Under the pieces are notes generated by a model, which worked only from the letters and a program-made list of their open reading frames with translations, had not been told where the DNA came from and searched no databases. A stretch of DNA of 62,695 bases. Source: Paenibacillus macerans. Lineage in GTDB: Bacteria > Bacillota > Bacilli > Paenibacillales > Paenibacillaceae. Numbering within the stretch: position 1 is the stretch's first letter; each line of letters begins with the position of its first letter. Below, piece by piece: positions 43,730 to 51,700 of this stretch. The DNA is taken from positions 1 through 62,695 of the forward strand of contig NZ_JAMBOE010000024.1 in the NCBI RefSeq assembly GCF_023715465.1, in the 5' to 3' direction. The translations under genes were made by a program, and so were the position numbers.

Positions 43730-43740
43730 TAATTATTACA
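43724..43740. promoter_or_regulatory. TnrA/GlnR-type box 1, overlapping the nirB -35
   Basis: TGTCAATAATTATTACA fits TGTNA-N7-TNACA exactly. Its end forms the TTGACA hexamer of the predicted promoter, so a bound regulator would directly affect polymerase. Confidence 0.78.
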
Positions 43741-43766
43741 TAAAATTTAATAAATAATTTTTTTAA

Positions 43767-43783
43767 TGTCAGCTTTTTTAACA
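43767..43783. promoter_or_regulatory. TnrA/GlnR-type box 2, upstream of nirB
   Basis: TGTCAGCTTTTTTAACA fits TGTNA-N7-TNACA and lies 43 bp (about four helical turns) from box 1, on the same face of the DNA. Confidence 0.65.
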
Positions 43784-43950
43784 TTTATATTGATTTTTTG
43801 GAGAAAAGACGAGAAAATACATGTATCATTTTCACGCCCCGTTTCCATGTCAGTTTTCTTTCCGTTGTTGTTGGGCTATTACTGCTGGGCTCCATTCGCC
43901 AAGCTCCTTGCTGGCCGCCGGCGTCCTTGTATCTTCTTAATATAAATGTT

Positions 43951-44118
43951 TGTTCAAAAAGGTCGGTTTTCAGCACCGAGAAGGTTGGATGAAGCCAGGA
44001 CCGAGGAGCGGAGCGTACGTTTTGGGTACGTGAGCACCGGAGGGCCCGGCTGAATTCAAGATTCGATGCCGAGTTACTTCTTGAATTCACTTCGTGATCA
44101 AAAGCGGACTTTTTGAAC
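43951..44118. mobile_element. 167-bp MITE-like element, copy 2
   Basis: The segment 43952-44118 is an inverted copy of the element at 2834-3000, with ends GTTCAAAAAG.. and ..CTTTTTGAAC. One inserted G disrupts the left inverted repeat. An 11-of-12 match to TTCCTAATATAA stands on both sides (43933-43944 and 44119-44130), but the left copy is separated from the end, so it may not be a target duplication. It lies between nirB and the ANTAR gene, whose promoter it may have affected. Confidence 0.8.
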
Positions 44119-44170
44119 TTCCTAATATAAGTTTAAAAAGTTCGTCATGGAAAGGAGGGAGTGCCACTCG

Positions 44171-44776
44171 ATGCGCTTTTTATTGGTCATACGCGATGCT
44201 TCTGATGTCGATACCAGGCCGGAGGCGCCGGATAGGTTTTCGCCGCTAACCGATCCCGGGTCAAAGCTGAAAACGAGCGGTTATCTCGTTTTCGCCTCCT
44301 GCCAGGAACCGCAAATCCGCAAGCGGATCAAAGAGGTGGACGCCGCCGTTCTCGATATGCCGATCGATGCGGTCCGGCGTTGGGCTGGGCAATTGCTAAA
44401 ATGGAAGGCTCTGCCGCTCTTATGGTGGTGCAGCGCGGAAGCCGCCTCCGCTTCCTTGGAGGCCTGCGAAACCGACGTCCCGATCGACGGCGTCCTGACT
44501 CCCTCGATGTCCGCGCAGGAGCTGCACTGGGCGCTGCAAATCGGTGCCAAGCATTTCTTTGAGCGCCAGACATGGATGGATGAACGCGCCCAACTGGTCT
44601 CGCGCTTGGAAGAACGCAAATGGATCGACATGGCCAAAGGCATTTTATGCGACGTGAACAAGGTGTCCGAAGCGGAAGCCTACGATATGCTGCGCAAACG
44701 GGCGATGAATGAACGAAAACGGATGGTGGATGTGGCTACCTCGGTGGTCAAAGCGCACCAGCAATTAAAATTTTGA
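44171..44776 (+). CDS. ANTAR-domain RNA-binding antiterminator (NasT/NasR-like role)
   Basis: A 201-residue protein with a receiver-like N-terminal half (about 1-125; possible acceptor Asp62 in AAVLDMPID), a short coiled coil, and a C-terminal ANTAR domain at about 140-197 with the conserved pattern MAKGILCDVNKVSEAEAY and LRKRAMNERKRMVDVA. ANTAR dimers bind two-hexaloop RNAs and prevent termination. It is divergent from nirB, whose leader has such an RNA, so nirBDC is its likely target. The signal is unknown; nitrate or nitrite is the obvious guess. The ATG at 44171 is preferred over one at 44147, with AAAGGAGGG about 11 bases upstream. Confidence 0.88.
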   Translation: MRFLLVIRDASDVDTRPEAPDRFSPLTDPGSKLKTSGYLVFASCQEPQIRKRIKEVDAAVLDMPIDAVRRWAGQLLKWKALPLLWWCSAEAASASLEACETDVPIDGVLTPSMSAQELHWALQIGAKHFFERQTWMDERAQLVSRLEERKWIDMAKGILCDVNKVSEAEAYDMLRKRAMNERKRMVDVATSVVKAHQQLKF

Positions 44777-44804
44777 GCCGGGCTTATTTGAGCCAGTCAT
44801 ATAA

Positions 44805-45002
44805 GGGAAAAAAGCGGCGCTAATTCAGTGAGATAGCCCATTTTGAGAGAAATAGAGGAATTTTATGTCGTTATTTACTTGGAGCGCGCGAAAGTGACCG
44901 CTTTGGGTACCATCGATCGGGAAATAAGACCATAAAACTCCGCTAATGATGATAGAACAGGCTTAGTTCCTGAAAATAAGACCATTAAATTCCGTTATTT
45001 TT
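44805..45002. repeat. Four-unit dyad repeat, class A, copy 4
   Basis: Units at about 44805-44826, 44849-44878, 44920-44947 and 44972-45000 follow the class pattern (51, about 71 and 52 bp between equivalent positions). It occupies nearly the whole 310-bp gap 44777-45086 between the ANTAR gene and the TrpD-like gene. Confidence 0.75.
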
Positions 45003-45086
45003 AAAGAAACGCACCTTGGAAGCACGGGTTTCGGTGCCGAAGAACTGGTTTTTAAACTGAATTCTCTATAAAAGGAGGGGCTGCTG

Positions 45087-46322
45087 ATGTTGATGACGGA
45101 TATTCTGAAGGAAGTTGGCCGGGGAAAAAGAGGCGCCCGAGATTTAAACTATGAGGAGGCGCTGCCCGCTGCGGAGCTGATCGTGAACGGCGAGGCGACT
45201 TCGGCGCAAATCGGCGCGTTTTTTATGGCGCAGCGTATCAAGCTGGAAAGCGTGGATGAGCTTAAAGCGTTCGTGACCGTGTTTCGCCACCATGCGCACA
45301 GGTCGGAGGTACCGGGAGGCCTTGACTGCGCCGGCCCTTACGACGGGAGAACCAATTCCTTTATAGCCACTTTCGCTACGTCCTTCCTGCTGGCCGCATG
45401 CGAACTGCCGGTGACGCTGCATGGGACCAAATCACTGCCCCCCAAATGGGGCGTTACGCTTCCGGACCTGCTGGGTGAAATGGGCATTCATGCTGAAAAG
45501 ATGGAGCCGCCCGCCGCGGCCCAATCAGCCGGTGCGGCCGGTCGAACCGGTGCGGCTGAGGTTGTCAGAGTCCGCCCAGGCGATGCGGCTGAGGTGGCCG
45601 GAGTCCGTCCAGCCGGTGCGGTCGAGGCGGCCGGAGTCCACCCAGTTGGAGCAGCCGCAGCGGCCGGGGACCGCCCATCCGGCGCGGTCGAGGCGGCCAG
45701 GGTCCGGTTTGTTCCGGCGGAAGTCTGGTGCCCGCCGCTGGCCCGTTTGCGGCCGATCCGCGAAGAGCTTGGGCTGCGGTCGATCCTCAATACGATCGAA
45801 AAGCTGCTGGATTTCAGCCAATCCCCTTATCTGGTTTATGGTGTATACCACAACACCGTTTTTGACCGGATGGCCCAGCTCGTTCAGGAGCTCGGCTACC
45901 GCCGGGCGCTTATCGTCCAGGGGACGCAGGGATCGGAGGACCTGTTTATCGACCGGCCGACCCGGACATACGTTGTGGACCAGGGCACAGCCAAGCTGCA
46001 CGTGATCGACCCGGAAACGTACGGGCTGGATACACCGCTCCCGGAGATGAACACGCCATGGTCGGCGCAGCAGCAATTGCGCGTCACGGAAGCCGTGCTG
46101 CGCGGTGAAGCCCATCCCGCTTTCGTCAACCAAGTGCTGCTGAACGGAGCCGTGCGCCTGGAGTTGGCCGAACGGGTCAGTTCCGTCGAGGAGGGCGTCT
46201 ACACCTGCAAAGCGCTGCTCGACAGCGGCGCAGCCTGGGACGCCTACTGCCTCTGGCAGGAGGCTATGCGGCTGACGCAAACGGCCGCCGCCGAACGCGG
46301 GCAAATCTCCCGCAAGGCCTGA
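45087..46322 (+). CDS. TrpD-like (glycosyltransferase family 3) protein with repeat insertion
   Basis: A 411-residue relative of anthranilate phosphoribosyltransferase (TrpD2/YbiB-like side branch). The N-terminal helical domain (about 1-75) and the alpha/beta core are recognisable (VTLHGTKSLPPKWGVTL, then PPLARLRPIREELGLRSILNTIEKLLDFSQ-like), but the phosphoribosyl-pyrophosphate loop of true TrpD (GTGGD) is altered (CAGPYDGRTN). Five tandem 11-residue repeats (about 155-209) are inserted between the two core blocks. It is unlikely to act in tryptophan synthesis. It follows the ANTAR gene in the nitrite locus, so a role linked to nitrogen assimilation is possible. AAAGGAGGGG precedes the ATG. 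Confidence 0.82.
   Translation: MLMTDILKEVGRGKRGARDLNYEEALPAAELIVNGEATSAQIGAFFMAQRIKLESVDELKAFVTVFRHHAHRSEVPGGLDCAGPYDGRTNSFIATFATSFLLAACELPVTLHGTKSLPPKWGVTLPDLLGEMGIHAEKMEPPAAAQSAGAAGRTGAAEVVRVRPGDAAEVAGVRPAGAVEAAGVHPVGAAAAAGDRPSGAVEAARVRFVPAEVWCPPLARLRPIREELGLRSILNTIEKLLDFSQSPYLVYGVYHNTVFDRMAQLVQELGYRRALIVQGTQGSEDLFIDRPTRTYVVDQGTAKLHVIDPETYGLDTPLPEMNTPWSAQQQLRVTEAVLRGEAHPAFVNQVLLNGAVRLELAERVSSVEEGVYTCKALLDSGAAWDAYCLWQEAMRLTQTAAAERGQISRKA
45549..45713 (+). repeat. 33-bp minisatellite, five copies, inside the TrpD-like gene
   Basis: Exactly 165 bp encode five 11-residue units: GAAEVVRVRPG, DAAEVAGVRPA, GAVEAAGVHPV, GAAAAAGDRPS and GAVEAARVRFV. The unit is a multiple of three, so copy-number change keeps the frame. 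Confidence 0.9.
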
Positions 46323-46568
46323 ATCCCCCGGCTTAAGGCTTTTCTTCTATTCCCTCGGGACCGAGCCTCACGGCGCTGGCGCTGGCGACTCCTTCCCCCG
46401 GGGAATTACTCGCCTTCCCATGCGCCCCCCTGTTTACCCTAAATCGGGAAAGTCGCTCCCACCGGAGCAGCGGGCGTAATTGACCCGCCCCTTATTTTTC
46501 ACCAAAATATCAGGCTGTAGCGCGGAAGCAGGTATGTCCATATGTTTCGGATGTGCGAACTATGCGGC

Positions 46569-47588
46569 TTACCCTAACGCTATCCCCGCCACGTGGTCAA
46601 ACGCTGGTTTCGGACTGTGCTGCTCATCGAACAGGAACGGCCAGTTCTTCCGCCCCTGGACCGGAAAATCGTCCAGCCACGTATAATCGTCCGCCGCTCC
46701 CCAGAAGGTGACTCCGCTGATGACGTCGCGGTATTCCTTAAGCAGCCGGAAAACGGCTTCGTACCGTTCGGCCTGGCGTTCCAGCATTCCCGGTTCGGGC
46801 GCGGCCAAATCTGCCCGTCTGTCGTCGAAACGGAAAACGGACATGTCCAGCTCCGTGAGCTGCATTTGCAGCCCGAGGGAGGCGTATTTCTCGATCGCCG
46901 CCCGGATCTCGTCCAGGGACGGATCGAACAGGTTCCAGTGCGCCTGCAGCCCGATTCCGTGGATCGGCGCGCCCCGCTCCAGCAGCGATTTCGCCAACGC
47001 ATAAATTTTATCGCGCTTTAGCGGATGGGATTCATTATAGTCGTTATAAAACAGTACGGCGTCCGGATCTGCTTCATGGGCAAACTCAAACGCTTTGACG
47101 ATGAACTCCAAATCCGGCCCGGCAATTTCCGTCCACTTCGAGGCACGCAGCAAGTCTCCGCCCTCGTCGGCAACCGCCTCGTTGACCACGTCCCAGGCGT
47201 AAATGTCGTGTTTGTACCGGCCCACGACCGTATGAATATGCTCGCGCATCCGCTCCAGCAGCACCGCTTTGCTTACCGGGGCTCCCCCGCGGTCTTGAAA
47301 CAGCCAGTCACTCGTTTGGTTATGCCAAACGAGCGTGTGCCCGCGCATCGCCATCCCGTGCTCACGGGCGAAGTCTACCAACCGGTCGGCATCCTCAAAC
47401 GTATAGTTCCCTTCTTCCGGATGCAGGCTGACGAACTTCATCTCATTCTCTGCGGTAATGCTGTTAAAGTGACGAGCCAAAAGCGGCTCCTGGGTGCGAA
47501 TCGTAAGCGGATTAACGGCAGCCCCGATCTTGAAATCGTCCGCAAACAACTCCTTAAGTGCCGGCGTCGGCTCCACATGTTCCCGCAT
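46569..47588 (-). CDS. Intracellular GH10 endo-1,4-beta-xylanase
   Basis: A 339-residue single-domain GH10 enzyme without signal peptide or carbohydrate-binding module. Catalytic residues are Glu137 (DVVNEAVAD) and Glu247 (LTELDMSVF). It should hydrolyse imported xylo-oligosaccharides or aldouronates in the cytoplasm, like XynA2 of the Paenibacillus aldouronate cluster. It lies after the transporter genes in the same direction, but a 355-bp gap with a repeat separates them, so it may have its own promoter. GGGGAGG precedes the ATG. Confidence 0.94.
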   Translation of the reverse strand: MREHVEPTPALKELFADDFKIGAAVNPLTIRTQEPLLARHFNSITAENEMKFVSLHPEEGNYTFEDADRLVDFAREHGMAMRGHTLVWHNQTSDWLFQDRGGAPVSKAVLLERMREHIHTVVGRYKHDIYAWDVVNEAVADEGGDLLRASKWTEIAGPDLEFIVKAFEFAHEADPDAVLFYNDYNESHPLKRDKIYALAKSLLERGAPIHGIGLQAHWNLFDPSLDEIRAAIEKYASLGLQMQLTELDMSVFRFDDRRADLAAPEPGMLERQAERYEAVFRLLKEYRDVISGVTFWGAADDYTWLDDFPVQGRKNWPFLFDEQHSPKPAFDHVAGIALG

Positions 47589-47662
47589 CGTTTCTTTTCC
47601 TCCCCATTATTTACGTCTTGTTTGCTACTGTAGTGGTACATTCCTTTTCCGCAAAAGCCATT

Positions 47663-47847
47663 CTAACGGTTGCCACAGCCGCTATTTGCTCCAACAACGC
47701 CGATTTCAATTTCTAACGGATGCCATGGCGCTTATTTCGCTAAGATACGGTCATTGGGGGCCAGATTCAGGCAAATAACGGCGCTCGCAACCGTTAGAAT
47801 TCAGAAAAGGGCTTTTTTCGCAAAATAGCGGCTGCTTCAACCGTTAG
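47663..47847. repeat. Four-unit dyad repeat, class D
   Basis: Two direct units (47663-47689 and 47713-47739, starting CTAACGG) and two inverted units (47771-47797 and 47820-47847, ending CCGTTAG) are spaced 50, 58 and 50 bp. The unit ends resemble class B while the core differs (TGCCA..GCG). It fills the gap 47589-47943 between the intracellular xylanase and the transporter genes. Confidence 0.85.
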
Positions 47848-47943
47848 ATTTCAAAGCGGGCGGGTGCGGCGACCTGCACGCGCAACAGCCTGCACACGTA
47901 ACACCCCCTGCAAGCGGCCCCTGCAAACGCGCATGCTTCACCC

Positions 47944-48903
47944 CTACTCCTTCACGCTCCCCACGTTCAGCCCGACGACGAAATATTTTTGCATAAACGG
48001 GTACACCAGCAGGATCGGCACGGAGGCCACGATCGTCACTGCGGCCCGGATCGACAGCGGCGTTACCATGGAGGCCGCCGACTCCTTGGTCATTCCCGCC
48101 CCCGCGGCCACGGCCGGATTGCTGTTCGCGTTCATGCTCGAAGACAGCAGCTTCATCAGCTCGTATTGCAGGGTGCTCAGTTCCTGCCGCGAGGAGGTGT
48201 ACAGAAACGCGTCAAACCATGAGTTCCAGGCGCCGACGGCGACGAACAGCGCAATCGTGGCCAGCACGGGTTTGCACAGCGGGAAGATGATCCGCCAGAA
48301 GATCTTGAACTCCCCGGCCCCGTCGATTCTGGCCGACTCGATCAGACTTTCCGGGATCGTGCCGATGTAGGTGCGAATAACGATCAGGTTAAACGCGCTG
48401 ATCATCGAAGGAACAACGTACACCCAAAACGTGTTGATCAAGTGCAGATCCTTCATCAGGAAATAGCCCGGAATCAAACCGGCGTTAAAGTACATGGTCA
48501 GTACGAAAATAAACGTAATCGGCTTGCGGAACACGTATTCCCGGCGGCTTAACGTATAGGCCAGCATCGTCGTCAGGAAAATGTTCAACAACGTGGACAG
48601 CACCGTACGCGCCACCGAAATCCAAAAAGCGTCATAAATCGTCCCCGACACAAAGACGGCCTTATAGTTTTGCAGCGTAAATTGCCTTGGCCACAGGTAG
48701 ATCCCGCCCCGGATCGTATCGTTGCCCGCGTTCAGCGACACGGCGATCGTATTGAGGAACGGATACAGGGTGACGACAACAAGAAATATCATAAATATCG
48801 TATTGATGGTATGAAAAACAACGGGCTCAATACGGCCTTTCCCCAGCCGCTGGTTTACGGCCGCAGCGGGAACCCGCTGCGGATTTACCGTTTGATTTGC
48901 CAT
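47944..48903 (-). CDS. Oligosaccharide ABC permease, YtcP/LplC type
   Basis: A 319-residue permease with six membrane helices and EAA-type loop ESLIESARIDGAGEFKIFWR. The C-terminal QKYFVVGLNVGSVKE is typical of the LplC/YtcP group that works with LplB and a large binding protein. Its start follows the LplB stop by one base. It probably imports xylo-oligosaccharides or aldouronates. Confidence 0.92.
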   Translation of the reverse strand: MANQTVNPQRVPAAAVNQRLGKGRIEPVVFHTINTIFMIFLVVVTLYPFLNTIAVSLNAGNDTIRGGIYLWPRQFTLQNYKAVFVSGTIYDAFWISVARTVLSTLLNIFLTTMLAYTLSRREYVFRKPITFIFVLTMYFNAGLIPGYFLMKDLHLINTFWVYVVPSMISAFNLIVIRTYIGTIPESLIESARIDGAGEFKIFWRIIFPLCKPVLATIALFVAVGAWNSWFDAFLYTSSRQELSTLQYELMKLLSSSMNANSNPAVAAGAGMTKESAASMVTPLSIRAAVTIVASVPILLVYPFMQKYFVVGLNVGSVKE

Positions 48904-48904
48904 G

Positions 48905-49867
48905 CTATAACAGCCTCTCTTCCCCGAGCCGCTTCGCGGTCCAATTCGCGATGAGCAGCATGATGACGCTCACGACCGTTTTAAAGATGCCGCCGGCTGT
49001 AGCAAGCGAATAGTTGCCTTGGGCAATCCCGTATTTCAGCACAAAGATGTCGATCGTTTCCGCCCAGTCGACGACCAGTCCGTTGCCGAGCAGATACTGG
49101 ACTTCAAATCCCGCCTCCAAAATATGCCCGATGGACATAATCAGCAGGATGACGATCGTCGGTTTGATTCCCGGCAGCGTCACGTGCAGCATTTTCCGGT
49201 AACGGCTGGCCCCGTCCATGTCCGCAGCTTCGTACAGCGCCGGATCGATCGAGGCCATGGCCGCCAGGTAAATGATCGTATTCCAGCCAACCTCCTTCCA
49301 GACGTGGGAGGCGCCGACAATGCCCCAGAAGTACTTCCCTTCGCTGAGCCAGAGAATCGGTTCATCGATCAGACGCAGCTTCATCAGCACATCGTTGACG
49401 ATCCCGTCGGAAGCCAAAGAAGTGGCTACGATCCCCGTAACGATAATCCAGGACAAAAAGTGCGGAAGGTAGGAAATGGTTTGGACGGTTCTTTTCCAGA
49501 ATACCTTCTTGATTTCATTCAACAGCAGCGCCAAAATGATCGCGGTAACAAATCCGAGGATTAGATTGATGACGCTCATGCCCAGCGTGTTGCGCAGCAC
49601 GCGCAAAAAATTGTCATCCTGGAACAGAAATTTGAAATGCTTGAAGCCAACCCATTTCTGTTCGCTGAAATCCAGCGCCGGCTTGTAATCCTGAAACGCC
49701 ATCGTCCAGCCCCACACCGGCACGTAGGCGAATAAAACAATGTAAGCGAGCAGCGGCACCGACATGTAAATCAGCTGTCTCTGGCTTTTGATCAGGGTCC
49801 ACGTGATGCGCTGCTTACCCTTTTTCGTTTTCCGGACGGCGCTCCGTTCCGTTAAGGTCTCATTCAT
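48905..49867 (-). CDS. Oligosaccharide ABC permease, LplB type
   Basis: A 320-residue permease with six membrane helices and EAA loop YEAADMDGASRYRKMLHVTL. The ATG at 49867 (MNETLTERS) is chosen because AGGGAG lies nine bases before it; a longer frame would start inside the binding-protein gene. It pairs with the next gene as the channel. Confidence 0.92.
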   Translation of the reverse strand: MNETLTERSAVRKTKKGKQRITWTLIKSQRQLIYMSVPLLAYIVLFAYVPVWGWTMAFQDYKPALDFSEQKWVGFKHFKFLFQDDNFLRVLRNTLGMSVINLILGFVTAIILALLLNEIKKVFWKRTVQTISYLPHFLSWIIVTGIVATSLASDGIVNDVLMKLRLIDEPILWLSEGKYFWGIVGASHVWKEVGWNTIIYLAAMASIDPALYEAADMDGASRYRKMLHVTLPGIKPTIVILLIMSIGHILEAGFEVQYLLGNGLVVDWAETIDIFVLKYGIAQGNYSLATAGGIFKTVVSVIMLLIANWTAKRLGEERLL

Positions 49868-49884
49868 AAAGTTGTTCTCCCTGC

Positions 49885-51573
49885 TTATTTGACGGTCCAG
49901 GTATCGATTCTCCATTGCAGCACTTCATTGATCCGGCCCTCGTAAGCTTTTACGTTCAGCTTGTGGATCTCGGAGGTATACGCCTCCCAGGCCTTGTCGA
50001 ACTCTCCCGGTTTCGCCAGGATCGCTTGCGGCAAATACTTGGTCGACAGGTCGTTCAGCTTCGTGTTGACGATCTTCGCTTCCGAGCCTTCCACCAGGTC
50101 CACCGACCAGGCCGGGTAGTATATCGGGTTTTCCGGCGGATCGCTGAAGAAATCGACGTAACTCTCGTAACCGTAAGCCGCGAGGAATTTTTTATCGTAT
50201 TCCTTCAGACCGGCCTGGTATTCCTCCGGCTGCGCGGCGGCATCGGTCGCATTGCCGTCGCTGAAGTAACCCTCCATTTTCGGCATGAAGTCATACAATG
50301 TGTCCGCTTTGTTGGCCAATTTCCAGGTGGCATCGGTAAATTTATCACGTTGTTCCTGCGTCTTCATAAACCGGCCTTCCTCATTGACGATATAATCCTC
50401 ACCTTCGATGCCCCAGGCGAGCACTTTTTGCCAATCCTCCTGAATCAAACGGTCGAGCAGCTTGATGATCTTGACCGGATCCTTAGCGTTAACGCTGATG
50501 CCGAAGCCGTTGTTCAGGTTCAGCGCCGCACGGTCCCGGTAATGATCCTTGATGCTCGTATCGTAAACGAGCGGGAGCCCAACATAAGTTCTTTCATGCT
50601 TGTTCTGGGTGATCAGAGCGTCCTCCGCGTCCTGGAAGTTCCAGTGCTGGTCGAACATTCCGAGCACGGTGCCGCTGGAAATTTTGGCCAAATACTGGTC
50701 GAAGTTTTGCGTAAACGTCTCTTTGTCGATCAGCCCGAGCTGATTCACTTCGTTCAGCTTTTGGTAATACCGTTTCGCATAATCCTTGTCGGCAAAAATC
50801 TCGGCTTTGCCGTCGTTCACGACGACGCCGCCGTCGTTCGGGTGCCCGATCAGATGCTGCGGGGCGTTAAAGAGCCCCCAGTTTTTCCAGTCGTAATTCA
50901 ATATTTCAAAGCCGATCGTCGGGCTGCCCTCAATCGTCGGATATTTCTCCTTGTACTTGGCGATCAAATCGAAATACTCGTCCAGCGTCTTCACCTGCGG
51001 ATAACCGAACTCCTCAAGGACTGCTTTTTGGATCCAGAAAGCCGGGCCGGAGTACCAGGTGCTGCTGACTTCGCCGTTGTAAGCTCCATAGTTCGGCAAA
51101 ATATAGATATGCCCGTCGTTCGGATCCTTCATCATGTTCCAGTATTTCTCGTAATGCTTCTTCAAATTAGGCGCGTGCTCTTCGATCAGATCTTCCAGCG
51201 GAATATAGGCGCCCGCTGCGGTCAGCTTGGTGTTCCCAGTCATGAGGTCCGGGTAATCGGAGCCGGCGATCATCACGCCCAGCTTCTGATTGATATCGCC
51301 CGCCAGGAACTCATATTTAAACGTCGCTCCCAGCTCGTCTTTGATTTTCTTGTAGATTTTGTTGTCCGGCGTCGGTTGTTGTCCCGCTTCGCCAATAAAA
51401 GCGGTGATCTCAAACGGCCCCGCCTTGTCCCCGGCATTTCCGGACCCGTTATCAGCGTTGCTGTTTCCGGAACCAGCGGTCCGGTCGCCCCCACCGCACC
51501 CGGACAGGATGACGCTAAGCGACAGCAGCAGCAGAATGCCGAGCCGGAGCACTGACTTTGACTTGCCCCCCAT
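49885..51573 (-). CDS. Large oligosaccharide-binding lipoprotein, LplA type
   Basis: A 562-residue extracellular binding protein with a lipobox (LSVILSGCGG) and the long two-lobed fold used with LplB/LplC permeases. Its size fits binding of larger xylo-oligosaccharides or aldouronates. The ATG at 51573 is preferred over a GTG three codons upstream because GGAGGT lies seven bases before it. The 127-bp space before it contains AAAAGCGCTG (51646-51655), a poor cre-like match. Confidence 0.92.
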   Translation of the reverse strand: MGGKSKSVLRLGILLLLSLSVILSGCGGGDRTAGSGNSNADNGSGNAGDKAGPFEITAFIGEAGQQPTPDNKIYKKIKDELGATFKYEFLAGDINQKLGVMIAGSDYPDLMTGNTKLTAAGAYIPLEDLIEEHAPNLKKHYEKYWNMMKDPNDGHIYILPNYGAYNGEVSSTWYSGPAFWIQKAVLEEFGYPQVKTLDEYFDLIAKYKEKYPTIEGSPTIGFEILNYDWKNWGLFNAPQHLIGHPNDGGVVVNDGKAEIFADKDYAKRYYQKLNEVNQLGLIDKETFTQNFDQYLAKISSGTVLGMFDQHWNFQDAEDALITQNKHERTYVGLPLVYDTSIKDHYRDRAALNLNNGFGISVNAKDPVKIIKLLDRLIQEDWQKVLAWGIEGEDYIVNEEGRFMKTQEQRDKFTDATWKLANKADTLYDFMPKMEGYFSDGNATDAAAQPEEYQAGLKEYDKKFLAAYGYESYVDFFSDPPENPIYYPAWSVDLVEGSEAKIVNTKLNDLSTKYLPQAILAKPGEFDKAWEAYTSEIHKLNVKAYEGRINEVLQWRIDTWTVK

Positions 51574-51700
51574 GTAAAGCACCTCCGTAAAGTTTTAGTT
51601 GCTTGCTAAGGTTTGGAAGCCCTTACAAGAACTCATCTTTATTGTAAAAGCGCTGCCACGGCCGAACTATATCACAATTAAAGGATTACCCTTCAAAATT

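Noticed and set aside
51642..51660. Cre-like AAAAGCGCTGCCA before the LplA-type gene
   Set aside because: Spacing between the TG and CG elements is off by one and several positions mismatch.
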